Below, one piece after another: positions 8,034 to 16,987 of a stretch of DNA of 64,000 bases. Source of the DNA: an uncultured Clostridia bacterium (GTDB taxonomy: Bacteria > Bacillota > Clostridia > Christensenellales > Borkfalkiaceae). Under the pieces are notes generated by a model, which was not told the origin of the DNA, ran no database searches, and was given only the letters and a program-made list of their open reading frames with translations. Made by a program: the position numbers and the translations under genes. The DNA lies in assembly GCA_947624005.1 (NCBI GenBank), contig CANQHV010000001.1:62001-126000 (forward strand). The letters are read 5' to 3'. Numbering within the stretch: position 1 is the stretch's first letter; every line of letters starts with the position of its first letter.

Positions 8034-8789
8034 ATGGTCGAAAGTCTGAAAATAAAAATCCCCCGTCTTACGGGCGAACGCGAACGCAAGGCTTATATTT
8101 ATCTGCCCGTTTCATACGGCGACGGCAGACGTTTTCCCGTGCTTTATATGTTCGACGGGCACAATCTTTTCGACGATTCCGAAGCGACGTACGGCAAAAG
8201 CTGGGGGCTTTCCGACTACCTCGATTACACCGAAACGCCGCTTATAGTCGCGGGCGTGGAGTGCAATACCGAGGGCAACAAAAGGCTTTCGGAATATTCC
8301 CCCGTCAGCTTCGATTTCGGCGGCGAAAGAATAATAGGCAAGGGCAAAAAATATATGGATTGGCTTACGGGCGAATTCAAGCCCTTTATCGACGCGAATT
8401 ACGATACTCTTCCGGGGCGCGAAACGACGTGGATAGGCGGTTCGTCTATGGGCGGGCTTATGACCCTTTACGCGCTTGCGGCGTACAATAAATTTTTCTC
8501 GCGCGGGGCGGCGCTTTCGCCCAGCCTTTGGGTTTCGGGCGACGGTACGCTTCCCGCGTTTATAAAAAACGGAAATTACGGCAAAGACACGGTGCTTTAT
8601 ATGGATTGCGGTTCACGCGAGTTTTCGAAAATGTGTACGCGCGAACTTTTTGCCGAGGCTTGCGCGTTTTATATAAACAGACGGGTGAACCTCGACTGCC
8701 GCATTGTCCCCGGGGGCTTTCATTCCGAAGCCTCATGGGAAAAACAGGTGCCGTTTTTCATTCAGACACTTTTTTACACGGAGCATTAA
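8034..8789 (+). CDS. Alpha/beta-hydrolase, putative esterase family
   Basis: A 251-residue serine hydrolase of the esterase D/Fes type. The core includes FPVLYMFDGHNLFDD and the nucleophile elbow GGSSMGG (Ser138 by position). A late Asp/His pair is plausible (YMDCGSRE; GGFHSEASW). The frame stays open further 5', but the ATG at 8034 is chosen because AGCGGAG and a good promoter precede it and the earlier part lies inside the previous gene. No signal peptide, so an intracellular substrate is likely. The next gene is a second esterase beginning right at this gene's stop. Confidence 0.8.
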   Translation: MVESLKIKIPRLTGERERKAYIYLPVSYGDGRRFPVLYMFDGHNLFDDSEATYGKSWGLSDYLDYTETPLIVAGVECNTEGNKRLSEYSPVSFDFGGERIIGKGKKYMDWLTGEFKPFIDANYDTLPGRETTWIGGSSMGGLMTLYALAAYNKFFSRGAALSPSLWVSGDGTLPAFIKNGNYGKDTVLYMDCGSREFSKMCTRELFAEACAFYINRRVNLDCRIVPGGFHSEASWEKQVPFFIQTLFYTEH

Positions 8790-9542
8790 ATGAACGTTGA
8801 GTATTACAAGACATATTCCTCGAACCTCGGCAGGGATATGGAATTCAAGGTTTACGGTCACGCGGGCAAACCCGTGCTTATAATCCCCTGCCAAAGCGGC
8901 AGATTTTACGAGTTCGAGGATATGAAGATGGTGGACGTGTACGCGCCCTATATAGACGACGGCGCGTTGCAGGTGTTTACAATCGACAGCATAGATTCCG
9001 AAACTCTCGCCTGCGAGGGCGACCCCCGCGCCCGTATCGAGCGGCACGAAAGGTGGATAAAATATATCGTCGAGGAAGCGGTGCCCCTGTTTTCGGACAT
9101 AAACCGCGAATCGAGCGGCTTTTCGAGGAAATTCACCGTGGCGGGGCTGTCTTTGGGCGCGCTTCACGCCGCGACGCTGTATTTCAGATTCCCCGATATC
9201 TTCGACGGCGTTTTGGGGCTGTCGGGGCTGTATTCGAACGAGTACTATTTCGGCGACTATCACGACGATTTGACATATATCAATTCGCCCCAGCAGTTCA
9301 TAAAGGGAATGCCCGCAGACCACCCGTATATTTCGAAATACCGCGGCGGAAGAATAATTCTGTGCGTGGGTCAGGGCGCGTGGGAAAACGAAACGCTTGA
9401 AAGCACAAAGTACTTCAAAAGCGTGCTCGAAGAAAAAAATATCGGAGCCTGGGTGGATATCTGGGGCGCCGACGTAAGACACGATTGGGATTGGTGGTAT
9501 GTCCAGACGGCGTACTTCCTCCCGAAATTCGTAGAAGATTAG
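8790..9542 (+). CDS. Esterase family protein (COG4947-like)
   Basis: A 250-residue alpha/beta-hydrolase. The nucleophile elbow AGLSLGALHA is present, with a late DVRHDWDWW segment supplying the likely His. It differs clearly from the preceding esterase. The ATG begins directly after the upstream stop codon, and an ATP-grasp gene follows 10 nt later, so the three should be translated from one message. Its substrate is unknown. The pairing of such an esterase with an ATP-grasp ligase suggests formation and hydrolysis of one ester or amide compound, which is inference. Confidence 0.75.
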   Translation: MNVEYYKTYSSNLGRDMEFKVYGHAGKPVLIIPCQSGRFYEFEDMKMVDVYAPYIDDGALQVFTIDSIDSETLACEGDPRARIERHERWIKYIVEEAVPLFSDINRESSGFSRKFTVAGLSLGALHAATLYFRFPDIFDGVLGLSGLYSNEYYFGDYHDDLTYINSPQQFIKGMPADHPYISKYRGGRIILCVGQGAWENETLESTKYFKSVLEEKNIGAWVDIWGADVRHDWDWWYVQTAYFLPKFVED

Positions 9543-9552
9543 AGGTGTACAA

Positions 9553-10740
9553 GTGAGGAATTTCGTATTTATTTCGCCTAATTTTCCCGAAAATTATTGG
9601 CGGTTCTGCAAAGAACTCAAAAACGACGGCTTCAACGTCCTCGGTATCGGCGACTGCCCTTACGACGGGCTTTCGGACGCGCTTAAAGGCTCGCTTAACG
9701 AGTATTATAAGGTAAGTTCGCTCGAAAACTTCGAAGAGGTATACCGCGCCGTCGCGTTTTTCATATTCAAGTACGGAAAAATAGAATACCTCGAAAGCAA
9801 CAACGAATATTGGCTCGAACGCGACGCAAAACTCCGCGGCGAGTTCAATATACAAACGGGCTTTCAACCCGTCGATATGGCAAAGGTGAAAAGCAAGTCC
9901 GCCATGAAAGAATACTATAAAAAGGCGGGCGTAAAGGTGGCTATGTACTGTCTGCCCACCGACATAAACGTAAGCCGCAAGTTCGTAAAGCAGGCGGGCT
10001 ATCCCGTAATAGTCAAGCCCGACAGAGGAGTGGGCGCCGAAGACACATTCAAAATTTCGTCTGACGAAGAACTTGAAAAATTCCACTCCGAGCGCGATAC
10101 TTCCGTATATATAATGGAGGAATTTATCGACGCCGAAGTAAACAGTTACGACGCGATTATCGATTCGCACGGTTCGCCCGTGTTCGAAACGGGCAACGTG
10201 TCGCCCGTTTCGATAATGGATATAGTCAACAACCGCGACGACAGCGTGTATTATATAGTGGACAAGCTGTCAGAAGACGTGCGCGACGCGGGCAGAAGAA
10301 CGGTAAAGGCGTTCGGCGTAAAATCGCGGTTCGTGCACTTCGAATTTTTCAGACTGCTTTCCGACCAGCGCATAGGCAAAAAGGGCGAGGTAGTCGCCCT
10401 CGAAGTGAATATGCGCCCCTGCGGCGGGTTCACGCCCGATATGATGAATTTCGCCAACTCCTGCGACGTATATAAAATCTGGGCGGACGTAATGGCTTTC
10501 GATAAAGCGGACGCACGCACGGGCGAAAGGTTTTACTGCGCGTTTGCGGGCAGGCGCGCGGATAAATCGTACAAGTACTCCGAACAGGAAATACGCGACG
10601 TATACAAAGACAACCTCAAAACGGTCGCGCCCGTTCCCAAGGCGCTGTCGGGCGCGATGGGGGATATAATGTACCTCGCCGATTTCAAAACCAAAAAAGA
10701 ACTCGACGCATTCTATAAGGACGTAATACGGCGGGTGTGA
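9553..10740 (+). CDS. ATP-grasp domain protein
   Basis: A 395-residue enzyme with an N-terminal pre-ATP-grasp region (FVFISPNFPENYWRFCKEL), then YPVIVKPDRGVGAEDTF (ATP-binding Lys and Gly-rich loop), YIMEEFIDAEVNSYDAII and ALEVNMRPCGGFTPDMMN (metal-binding E-x-N). ATP-grasp enzymes join a carboxylate to an amine or thiol through an acyl phosphate. The substrate is not predictable here. The start is GTG with AGAGGTG placed correctly upstream. It is the last gene of the esterase-esterase-ligase unit. Confidence 0.8.
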   Translation: MRNFVFISPNFPENYWRFCKELKNDGFNVLGIGDCPYDGLSDALKGSLNEYYKVSSLENFEEVYRAVAFFIFKYGKIEYLESNNEYWLERDAKLRGEFNIQTGFQPVDMAKVKSKSAMKEYYKKAGVKVAMYCLPTDINVSRKFVKQAGYPVIVKPDRGVGAEDTFKISSDEELEKFHSERDTSVYIMEEFIDAEVNSYDAIIDSHGSPVFETGNVSPVSIMDIVNNRDDSVYYIVDKLSEDVRDAGRRTVKAFGVKSRFVHFEFFRLLSDQRIGKKGEVVALEVNMRPCGGFTPDMMNFANSCDVYKIWADVMAFDKADARTGERFYCAFAGRRADKSYKYSEQEIRDVYKDNLKTVAPVPKALSGAMGDIMYLADFKTKKELDAFYKDVIRRV

Positions 10741-10842
10741 AAGCCGCCGCGCTTTGTCGGCGCAAAGTAAAATAAAAATAAGGTTCTAAATTTCCGCCTT
10801 CGCAAATAAGCTATTGTACACATAGTTTTTGCGGAGGCGGTT

Positions 10843-12318
10843 ATGCTTGAAAACAACATTTACGAGGATATTGCAAAGCGGAGCGGCGGCGACATTTACG
10901 TCGGAGTAGTCGGACCCGTGCGCACGGGCAAGTCCACGCTTATAAAAAAATTTATGACGGAGTTGGTCGTTCCGAACGTCTTGTCGGAAAGCGAGCGGAG
11001 CGTAATGGTGGACGAAACGCCTCAATCCGCTTCGGGCAAAATAGTTATGACGACGGAGCCGAAGTTCGTGCCCGCGAACGCGGCGACCGTAAAGATAGAA
11101 AACGCCGAGGCGCGGGTAAGGTTCTGCGATTGCGTGGGCTTTATCGTGGACGGCGCGGCGGGATTCGAGGACGACGGAAAACCCCGCCTTGTAAACACGC
11201 CGTGGTCAACCGACCCCCTTCCCTTTGCCGAAGCGGCGGAACTCGGCACGCGTAAGGTAATTTCCGACCATTCCACGATAGGCATACTCGTCACCTGCGA
11301 CGGAAGCATTGCGGATATTCCCCGCGCGGGTTACGTCGCCGCAGAAGAGCGCGCCGCGGCGGAGCTTGAAAAGCTGAATAAGCCGTACGTTATAGTTCTC
11401 AACTGCCGTAACCCCGAAAGCCCCGAGGCGAAAAGCCTGCGCGCCGAACTCGAAGAAAAATACCGCCGCACGGTTATCGCGGCGAACTGCGAAAATCTGA
11501 ACGCCGACGGTCTGCTGAATATTCTTAAAGCCGTTCTGTTCGAATTTCCCGTCGTATCTTTCGACGTCGGCATACCCGAATGGATTCAGGTTATGCCGCA
11601 GGATTCGTCGGCGGTTTCCGAAATACTTGCAAGGGTGCGCGCCGTCGCGCCCGCAATTAAAAAGATGCGCGACTGCGAAATATTTTCGGATATGCTTAAA
11701 GATTGCGAATTCTGGGACGGAAACGTCGCAATTTCGCTCGATTTGTCAAGCGGGCGCGCGCAGGTCGGAGCGCAGGTTAAAGAGGGTATCTTCTATAAAA
11801 TGCTGTCCGAAATCGCGGGTTGCGAGCTTGAAAGCGAACGCTCGCTTATGCAGTACGTCAGGGCGACAAGCGAGGCTAAACGCAGTTACGACAAGATAAA
11901 GGACGCCTTCGAGTGCGCCCGCGTAAACGGCTACGGCATAGTCCAGCCCGACGATTCGGATATGAGCCTCGACGAACCCAAAGTAGTGCGTCAGGGTGGA
12001 AGCGTGGGGATAAAACTTCGCGCCACCGCGCCGAGCTATCATATAGTGAAGATTGACGTCACGGGCGAAGTAAGCCCGATAATGGGCAGCGCCGCGCAGT
12101 CCGAAAGCATTGTGCAGGGTATGATGACGGGCTTCGAAACGCACCCCGAGGATATGTGGGATACAAACGTATTCGGCAAATCTCTCCGCGGAATGGTGCG
12201 CGAGGGGCTTACGGGTAAAGCGCACGGTATGCAGGACGTAACCAAGGCGAAAATGCGCCGCGCGATAACCAGAATAGTCAACGAGGGCAGGGGCGGAGTA
12301 ATCTGTATTCTCCTTTAA
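10843..12318 (+). CDS. spoIVA: Stage IV sporulation protein A (spore coat ATPase)
   Basis: A 491-residue protein, almost the length of the Bacillus homologue. The Walker A GPVRTGKST is near the N-terminus and VRFCDCVGFIVDGAAG follows. The long middle and C-terminal regions (QPDDSDMSLDEPKVV; MRRAITRIVNEGRGGVICIL) match SpoIVA. It polymerises with ATP hydrolysis on the forespore surface as the base of the coat. GGAGGCGG precedes the ATG. Expression is expected from sigma-E in the mother cell, but I could not assign a convincing sigma-E promoter in the 100 nt upstream. It is strong evidence that the organism forms spores. Confidence 0.95.
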   Translation: MLENNIYEDIAKRSGGDIYVGVVGPVRTGKSTLIKKFMTELVVPNVLSESERSVMVDETPQSASGKIVMTTEPKFVPANAATVKIENAEARVRFCDCVGFIVDGAAGFEDDGKPRLVNTPWSTDPLPFAEAAELGTRKVISDHSTIGILVTCDGSIADIPRAGYVAAEERAAAELEKLNKPYVIVLNCRNPESPEAKSLRAELEEKYRRTVIAANCENLNADGLLNILKAVLFEFPVVSFDVGIPEWIQVMPQDSSAVSEILARVRAVAPAIKKMRDCEIFSDMLKDCEFWDGNVAISLDLSSGRAQVGAQVKEGIFYKMLSEIAGCELESERSLMQYVRATSEAKRSYDKIKDAFECARVNGYGIVQPDDSDMSLDEPKVVRQGGSVGIKLRATAPSYHIVKIDVTGEVSPIMGSAAQSESIVQGMMTGFETHPEDMWDTNVFGKSLRGMVREGLTGKAHGMQDVTKAKMRRAITRIVNEGRGGVICILL

Positions 12319-12329
12319 CGGATATTTTA

Positions 12330-12364
12330 AAAGCGCGCCGCGGCAGTTTGCCGCGGCACGCTTT
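12330..12364. terminator. Bidirectional terminator between spoIVA and the 52-codon gene
   Basis: AAAGCG plus GCCGCGGCA pairs with TGCCGCGGC plus CGCTTT (12330-12345 with 12349-12364, one internal mismatch, loop gtt). It separates convergent transcripts. The T-tract is short on both sides. Confidence 0.7.
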
Positions 12365-12372
12365 ATATGTTC

Positions 12373-12531
12373 TTATCTGTTGCTGTCGTCGTCCTCGTAA
12401 TGTTTCAGACTGTCGGGCACCCACATTTCCCCCGTCTTGTCGTACAAAGCCGCGTTTTCTTTAAGGCTCATAATGTACGCGTTGTACTGTTCGTCGTTAA
12501 GCTTTATAATCTTTTTACGCTTTTTTTTCAT
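12373..12531 (-). CDS. Small basic-to-acidic protein, 52 residues, unknown
   Basis: Minus-strand ORF with ATG at 12529-12531 and TAA at 12373-12375. GGAGG sits 7 nt before the ATG. The protein begins MKKKRKKIIKLNDEQYNAYI and ends in an acidic DDDSNR, with MWVPDSLKHY between. The strongly basic start, acidic end and good ribosome-binding site argue for a real gene. It lies immediately downstream of serA on the same strand. Its Shine-Dalgarno sequence is part of the hairpin at 12539-12569. I do not recognise the family. Confidence 0.6.
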   Translation of the reverse strand: MKKKRKKIIKLNDEQYNAYIMSLKENAALYDKTGEMWVPDSLKHYEDDDSNR

Positions 12532-12538
12532 AAGAAAA

Positions 12539-12569
12539 CCTCCGCGTTTTTATTTATTATGCGCGGAGG
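12539..12569 (-). promoter_or_regulatory. Hairpin between serA and the small gene, containing the SD sequence
   Basis: CCTCCGCG (12539-12546) pairs perfectly with CGCGGAGG (12562-12569). On the minus strand the second arm contains the GGAGG ribosome-binding site of the 52-codon gene and is followed by TTTTC. It could act as a leaky serA terminator, as translational control, or both. Confidence 0.5.
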
Positions 12570-12606
12570 CTTGAATATTATTCTTTTTTAAACCGCAAAC
12601 GGGAAA

Positions 12607-13761
12607 TTACAGAACTCTGACCTTGAAAACGCCCTCGGTTTTTGCAATTTTGTCTTTCGCCGCGCCGATGGGGTTATCGGTGTCGATAACGGTGTACGCG
12701 TATTCGCCGCGCGCCTTGTTCGCCATATTTGCGATATTGTTTGCGTCGGCGGAAAGAGCCGCGGTAAATCTTGAAAGCATTTCGGGTTCGTTTTTATGCA
12801 GTATGCATATTCTCGCCTTGCCCTCGCGTTCAAGCGACAGCGCGGGATAGTTCACGCTGTTTTTGATATTGCCGTTTTCGATATAGTCGATAAGCTGTCT
12901 GCCCGCCATAACCGCGCAGTTGTCCTCCGCTTCGGGAGTGCTTGCGCCGAGGTGGGGTACGCATATGCAGTTGGGCACGCCTATCATCTTGTCTGCGGGG
13001 AAATCGGTTATATAGCGCGAAACCTTTCCCTCGCCGAGCGCGGCTATCATCGCGTCGGTATCCACAAGCTCCCCGCGTGAGTTGTTTATTATAACGGCGC
13101 CGTCCTTTAACATTGCGATTGTATCGGCGTTGAACATACCCTTCGTTTCGGGGGTGAGGGGAACGTGAACGGTGATAAAGTCCGCCGCCTTGTAAACTTC
13201 TTCGCGCGTTGCGAAGAGTTTAACCGAGGGGTTAAGCGAAACGGCGGCGTTTGCCGAAAGGTAGGGGTCTACGCCGATTACTTTCATTCCGAGCGCGGAA
13301 GCGGCGTTTGCGACGAGAATACCTATCGCGCCGAAGCCTATTACGCCGAGGGTCTTGCCCGCAATTTCCTGTCCGACGAACTTGCCCTTGCCTTTTTCGA
13401 CAAGTTTCGACACGTTGTCGCCCTCGCCTTTAAGGGTTTTCGTCCAATCTATCGCGTCGGTGATTTTTCTGCCGCCGAGGAAGAGTTCGCATATAACGAG
13501 TTCCTTTACGGCGTTTGCGTTCGCGCCGGGGGTATTGAAAACTACTATGCCCTTTGCCGCGTAGTCGGCTACGGGAATGTTGTTTGTGCCCGCGCCCGCC
13601 CTTGCGACGGCGACAAGGTTGTCGTTTACCGCAAAATCCGCCATCTGCGCGGACCTTACCATAATACCGTCGGGATTTTTAACGGCGTCGCCGTATTCGT
13701 AGCCCGCGAAAATTTCGTCCGCCACCGGGCTGATGGCATTGAGTTTGAGAATTTTTGCCAT
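12607..13761 (-). CDS. serA: D-3-phosphoglycerate dehydrogenase
   Basis: First step of serine synthesis: 3-phosphoglycerate to phosphohydroxypyruvate with NAD. The NAD-binding motif GKTLGVIGFGAIGILVA is intact, and the D-isomer dehydrogenase core includes INNSRGELVDTDAM and CVPHLGASTPEAEDN (His/Glu active-site region). The last 70 residues (ARICILHKNEPEMLSRF) resemble an ACT domain, which may sense serine. The 384-residue length fits the short SerA class. It starts 2 nt after serC ends, so the two are one operon. Confidence 0.95.
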   Translation of the reverse strand: MAKILKLNAISPVADEIFAGYEYGDAVKNPDGIMVRSAQMADFAVNDNLVAVARAGAGTNNIPVADYAAKGIVVFNTPGANANAVKELVICELFLGGRKITDAIDWTKTLKGEGDNVSKLVEKGKGKFVGQEIAGKTLGVIGFGAIGILVANAASALGMKVIGVDPYLSANAAVSLNPSVKLFATREEVYKAADFITVHVPLTPETKGMFNADTIAMLKDGAVIINNSRGELVDTDAMIAALGEGKVSRYITDFPADKMIGVPNCICVPHLGASTPEAEDNCAVMAGRQLIDYIENGNIKNSVNYPALSLEREGKARICILHKNEPEMLSRFTAALSADANNIANMANKARGEYAYTVIDTDNPIGAAKDKIAKTEGVFKVRVL

Positions 13762-13763
13762 AC

Positions 13764-14837
13764 TTACTTGTTTTCCTTTTCGAATTTCTTCATAAACTCG
13801 ATGAGGGCTTTAATGCCTTCAACGGGCATAGCGTTGTAAATGGAAGCGCGCATACCGCCTACAAGACGGTGACCTTTCAGGGATACCAGACCCGCTTTTT
13901 TGGCTTCCGCCACGAACTTTGCGTCAAGTTCTTCGCTGCCCGTGACGAAAGGCACGTTCATAATCGAACGGAATTCGGGTACGACGTTGTTTTTAAACAG
14001 CTTCGAATTGTCGATAAAATCGTATAAAAGACCCGCTTTGTAAACGTCAACTTCGTTCATCGCTTTTACGCCGCCTTTCTTTTTGAGGTTGCGCAGAACG
14101 AGGCAAGCCATATAAATCGAAAAGCAGGGAGGGGTGTTGTAAAGCGAACCGTTTTCGTCCTGAACTTTCCATTTAAGCATCGTAGGGCAGATTTTAAGGG
14201 GGTCCTGAATAAGGTCGCGCCTTGCGATAACTATCGTAACGCCCGCGGGAGCAAGGTTTTTCTGCGCGCCTGCGTAAATCACGCCGAAATCCTTGACGTT
14301 GATTTCGCGCGAAAAGATTTCGGAGGACATATCCGCGACGAGGGGCGCCTTGCACTTGGGGAATTTGGAATAGCGCGAACCGAAAATGGTATTGTTCGAC
14401 GTAATGTGAACGTAATCCGCGCCCTCGGTGTAGTCGAGTTTATCGACGTCGGGGATATAGGTGTAAACCTTGTCCGAGCTGTCGCCTATTTTGTTCGCCT
14501 GACCGTATATCTGACCTTCCTGCCAAGCCTTTTTGGCGAAGTTGCCCGTAACTATGTAGTCGGCTTTGCCGTTATGCATAAGGTTGAGGGGAATAGCCGC
14601 GAATTGCGTGGACGCGCCGCCCTGAACGAAGATAACCGCGTAGTCGTCGGGAACGTTCAGAAGTTCGCGGGTAAGCGCTTCGGCTTCTTTAACCACGGCG
14701 TCGAACGCCTTGTCGCGGTGGGAAATTTCCGTAACGGACATTCCCGTGCCCGCGAAGTCCAAAAATTCGTCTTTTGCCTGTTCCAGAACCTCTAAAGGTA
14801 AAGTGGAGGGACCTGCTGCAAAATTGTAAACTCTCAT
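13764..14837 (-). CDS. serC: Phosphoserine aminotransferase
   Basis: Second step of serine synthesis, PLP-dependent transamination of phosphohydroxypyruvate with glutamate. MRVYNFAAGPSTLPLEVLEQ is the classic SerC N-terminus, and IYAGAQKNLAPAGVTIVI carries the PLP lysine. 357 residues is the normal length. GGAGATG precedes the ATG. Upstream on this strand TATAAT (14873-14878) lies 17 bp from a weak TTGTGT, a possible promoter. It is first in the serC-serA operon. Confidence 0.95.
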   Translation of the reverse strand: MRVYNFAAGPSTLPLEVLEQAKDEFLDFAGTGMSVTEISHRDKAFDAVVKEAEALTRELLNVPDDYAVIFVQGGASTQFAAIPLNLMHNGKADYIVTGNFAKKAWQEGQIYGQANKIGDSSDKVYTYIPDVDKLDYTEGADYVHITSNNTIFGSRYSKFPKCKAPLVADMSSEIFSREINVKDFGVIYAGAQKNLAPAGVTIVIARRDLIQDPLKICPTMLKWKVQDENGSLYNTPPCFSIYMACLVLRNLKKKGGVKAMNEVDVYKAGLLYDFIDNSKLFKNNVVPEFRSIMNVPFVTGSEELDAKFVAEAKKAGLVSLKGHRLVGGMRASIYNAMPVEGIKALIEFMKKFEKENK

Positions 14838-15017
14838 TTTACATCTCCAAAATTTTTATTCCGACGTTTATTATATAATAAAACCGTCAAAAACACAACT
14901 GATTTTGCCCCGTCGCCCCGAAATTTAAAAATTTTGCGGTTGCCCCCCATATATGCCCCGACCATCGCCGAAAAAAATTGAAAAATCGCCAAAAAATTAC
15001 CGAAATAATATTTACTT

Positions 15018-15046
15018 TTTACAAGTTTTGGTGTAAACTATATAAA
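15018..15046 (+). promoter_or_regulatory. Promoter of the 593-residue repeat protein gene
   Basis: TTTACA (15018-15023), 17 bp, TATAAA (15041-15046). The region between serC and this gene (14838-15099) otherwise holds only AT-rich DNA. Confidence 0.6.
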
Positions 15047-15099
15047 AGACTTTCGCAAAAACTTCCAAAACGCGGAAAATAACGTAAGAGGTGTAAATA

Positions 15100-16881
15100 A
15101 TGGCAAAGTTCGGGAAAAAGGACGAGCTCGAGGGCGACGGCGGCGCGCCCATGAAAAAAGCCGACGTTATCTTACAGAACGAATCTCAACTTTCGGCAAA
15201 ACAGGACGAATTGATAAACCAGACCAAACTCGCTAATTCGAGGCTTGACTCGGTTATCGATTCGTTTTCGAAGAATAAACAGTTTTTCACCCTTCTGTCC
15301 CGTCAGTCGGCGGAGATGTTCGAAGCGTTAAAACACGAATACGAAGAATTGAAGCGTGAAATTTTATACCTTGCAAAGCAAAGCGAATCCATATTCGAAA
15401 CGGTAAACGCCAAGCTCGAACAGCTTTCCGCGTCCATAAGCGGCACAACGGCTACGGCTAACGTAGACAGCGACGAAATCGCGCGCAAGGTTGCCGAAGC
15501 GTTGCCCGCGGGCGAACAGATTTCGGCGGACTACATCGCCTCGAAAGTAGCCGAGCAGATAGTAATTCCCGACGGCGGCAAAACGGTCGTCGCCGCAGGC
15601 GTTCCCCTTAATATCGACGAGGAAGAGCTTGCCGACAGAATAGCGTTGAAAGTCGGCGCGGTGCGCCCCGAGGAATTCGACCTTATAGTGGACGACGAAG
15701 GGTGCGATTCGCTTGCCAAGGAAGTTTGCGAAAAACTCGATTACGAGGTTATTTCCGCCGAAGTCGCCGAAAGACTGCGTTCCGCGCTAGAAATCGGCGG
15801 GACGAGCGACAACGACTATGACGAAATGGCTTCGCGCATAAGCGAAAAAATCACGGTTGCGGGCGTAAACGAAGACGCAATCGCAGACAAGGCGGCGGCG
15901 GTGCTGTCCAATTATCTTCCCGAGATAGACACCGACGAAATCGCCGACAAGGTAACCGCGTCCGTTTTAAGCGCGCTTCCCGCAAGTATGGACAGCGAGG
16001 CTATCGTTTCGGGCGTAAGCGAAAAACTCATCGAGTCGCAGGAAGACCACGATTACGATATAGTTATAGACGAGGACGGCGTAGACAAGATAAGCGACAG
16101 CGTACACGGCAGAGCGGCTGACAGATTCGACAAGGTTGACCGCGGAATTTCCGAAATCAAGGCTATGCTTGCGGCGGGCGCGATTGCGCGCGTCGCCGAA
16201 ACTGCCGCCGCCGAACCCTATGCCGCGGAAGAACCCGCAGACGAAACGCTTGTCACGGTAAGCGATATAGTTGAACCCGCCGCCGAAGCCGACGACGAGG
16301 ACGACGACGTTATAGACGAAATAGTCGAGGACATAGACGAACAGCCCGCCGACGGCGAGATTATGCCCGACGGCATTCCGGGGATTTCGGGCGACGTGGA
16401 CTTCACGCATATGATGAAGTACAACCGTTCGTTCATAGCGAGAATAATACAGGGAACGGACGAACAGAAGCAATATTACGGCGAGGTAAAGCAGGCGTTG
16501 CTTTCCTACAACAAGGTCAACTCCAACGTGGCGTGGGGCGCCGAAAGATTCCATAAGGGCAGGGAAACCATCGCCCGCTTCAAAATCCGCGGCAAGACCC
16601 TTTGCCTCTATCTTGCTCTCGCCCCCGACGAATTCAAGACGAGCGTTTACCATCAGGTTGACGTTTCCGACAACAAGTCGATGCACGGCACGCCTATGAT
16701 GGTAAAGATAAAAAGTCCTCTCGGCGTGAAAAAAGCAATAAGGCTTATAGACGAAATGCTCGCCCGCCGCGGCGGCGTAAAGCGCAATCTTGCCGAACGC
16801 GATTACGCGGCGATGTATCCTTACGAAACGATAGACGAACTTATCGAAGACGGACTTGTCAAGGACGTAAGCAAAAAGTAA
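15100..16881 (+). CDS. Uncharacterised coiled-coil/helical-repeat protein with conserved C-terminal domain
   Basis: 593 residues, no signal peptide or membrane segment, so cytoplasmic. Residues 1 to about 115 look like a coiled coil. About 120-345 hold some ten degenerate helical repeats with the pattern (D/N)xxxIAxKVxxxL, for example DSDEIARKVAEAL, DTDEIADKVTASVL and NEDAIADKAAAVL. A very acidic linker follows (about 370-430). The last 155 residues form a distinct compact domain (YNRSFIARIIQGTDEQKQYY; RFKIRGKTLCLYLALAPDEF; YPYETIDELIEDGLV), a pattern I recall from other uncharacterised Clostridia and Mollicutes proteins. AGAGGTG precedes the ATG. It is monocistronic, between its own promoter and a terminator. 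No function is known to me; a structural or scaffold role would fit. Confidence 0.7.
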   Translation: MAKFGKKDELEGDGGAPMKKADVILQNESQLSAKQDELINQTKLANSRLDSVIDSFSKNKQFFTLLSRQSAEMFEALKHEYEELKREILYLAKQSESIFETVNAKLEQLSASISGTTATANVDSDEIARKVAEALPAGEQISADYIASKVAEQIVIPDGGKTVVAAGVPLNIDEEELADRIALKVGAVRPEEFDLIVDDEGCDSLAKEVCEKLDYEVISAEVAERLRSALEIGGTSDNDYDEMASRISEKITVAGVNEDAIADKAAAVLSNYLPEIDTDEIADKVTASVLSALPASMDSEAIVSGVSEKLIESQEDHDYDIVIDEDGVDKISDSVHGRAADRFDKVDRGISEIKAMLAAGAIARVAETAAAEPYAAEEPADETLVTVSDIVEPAAEADDEDDDVIDEIVEDIDEQPADGEIMPDGIPGISGDVDFTHMMKYNRSFIARIIQGTDEQKQYYGEVKQALLSYNKVNSNVAWGAERFHKGRETIARFKIRGKTLCLYLALAPDEFKTSVYHQVDVSDNKSMHGTPMMVKIKSPLGVKKAIRLIDEMLARRGGVKRNLAERDYAAMYPYETIDELIEDGLVKDVSKK

Positions 16882-16886
16882 ACGGC

Positions 16887-16918
16887 AAAAGGGGGGTTGA
16901 ATTTATCAACCCCTTTTT
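16887..16918 (+). terminator. Intrinsic terminator
   Basis: GGGGTTGA/TCAACCCC (16893-16900 with 16906-16913) with flanking A-run and T-run. It ends the preceding gene and separates it from RNase J. Confidence 0.85.
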
Positions 16919-16987
16919 GATTGCGGCGCGCCCGTATTCGGCACGCCCGTTGCCGACGTACGACAAAAAAGTATCGGAGAATAATAA

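Noticed and set aside
10801..10842. Sigma-E promoter for spoIVA
   Set aside because: CATAGTTT at 10821 resembles a -10, but the only ATA-type -35 lies too close; evidence is insufficient.
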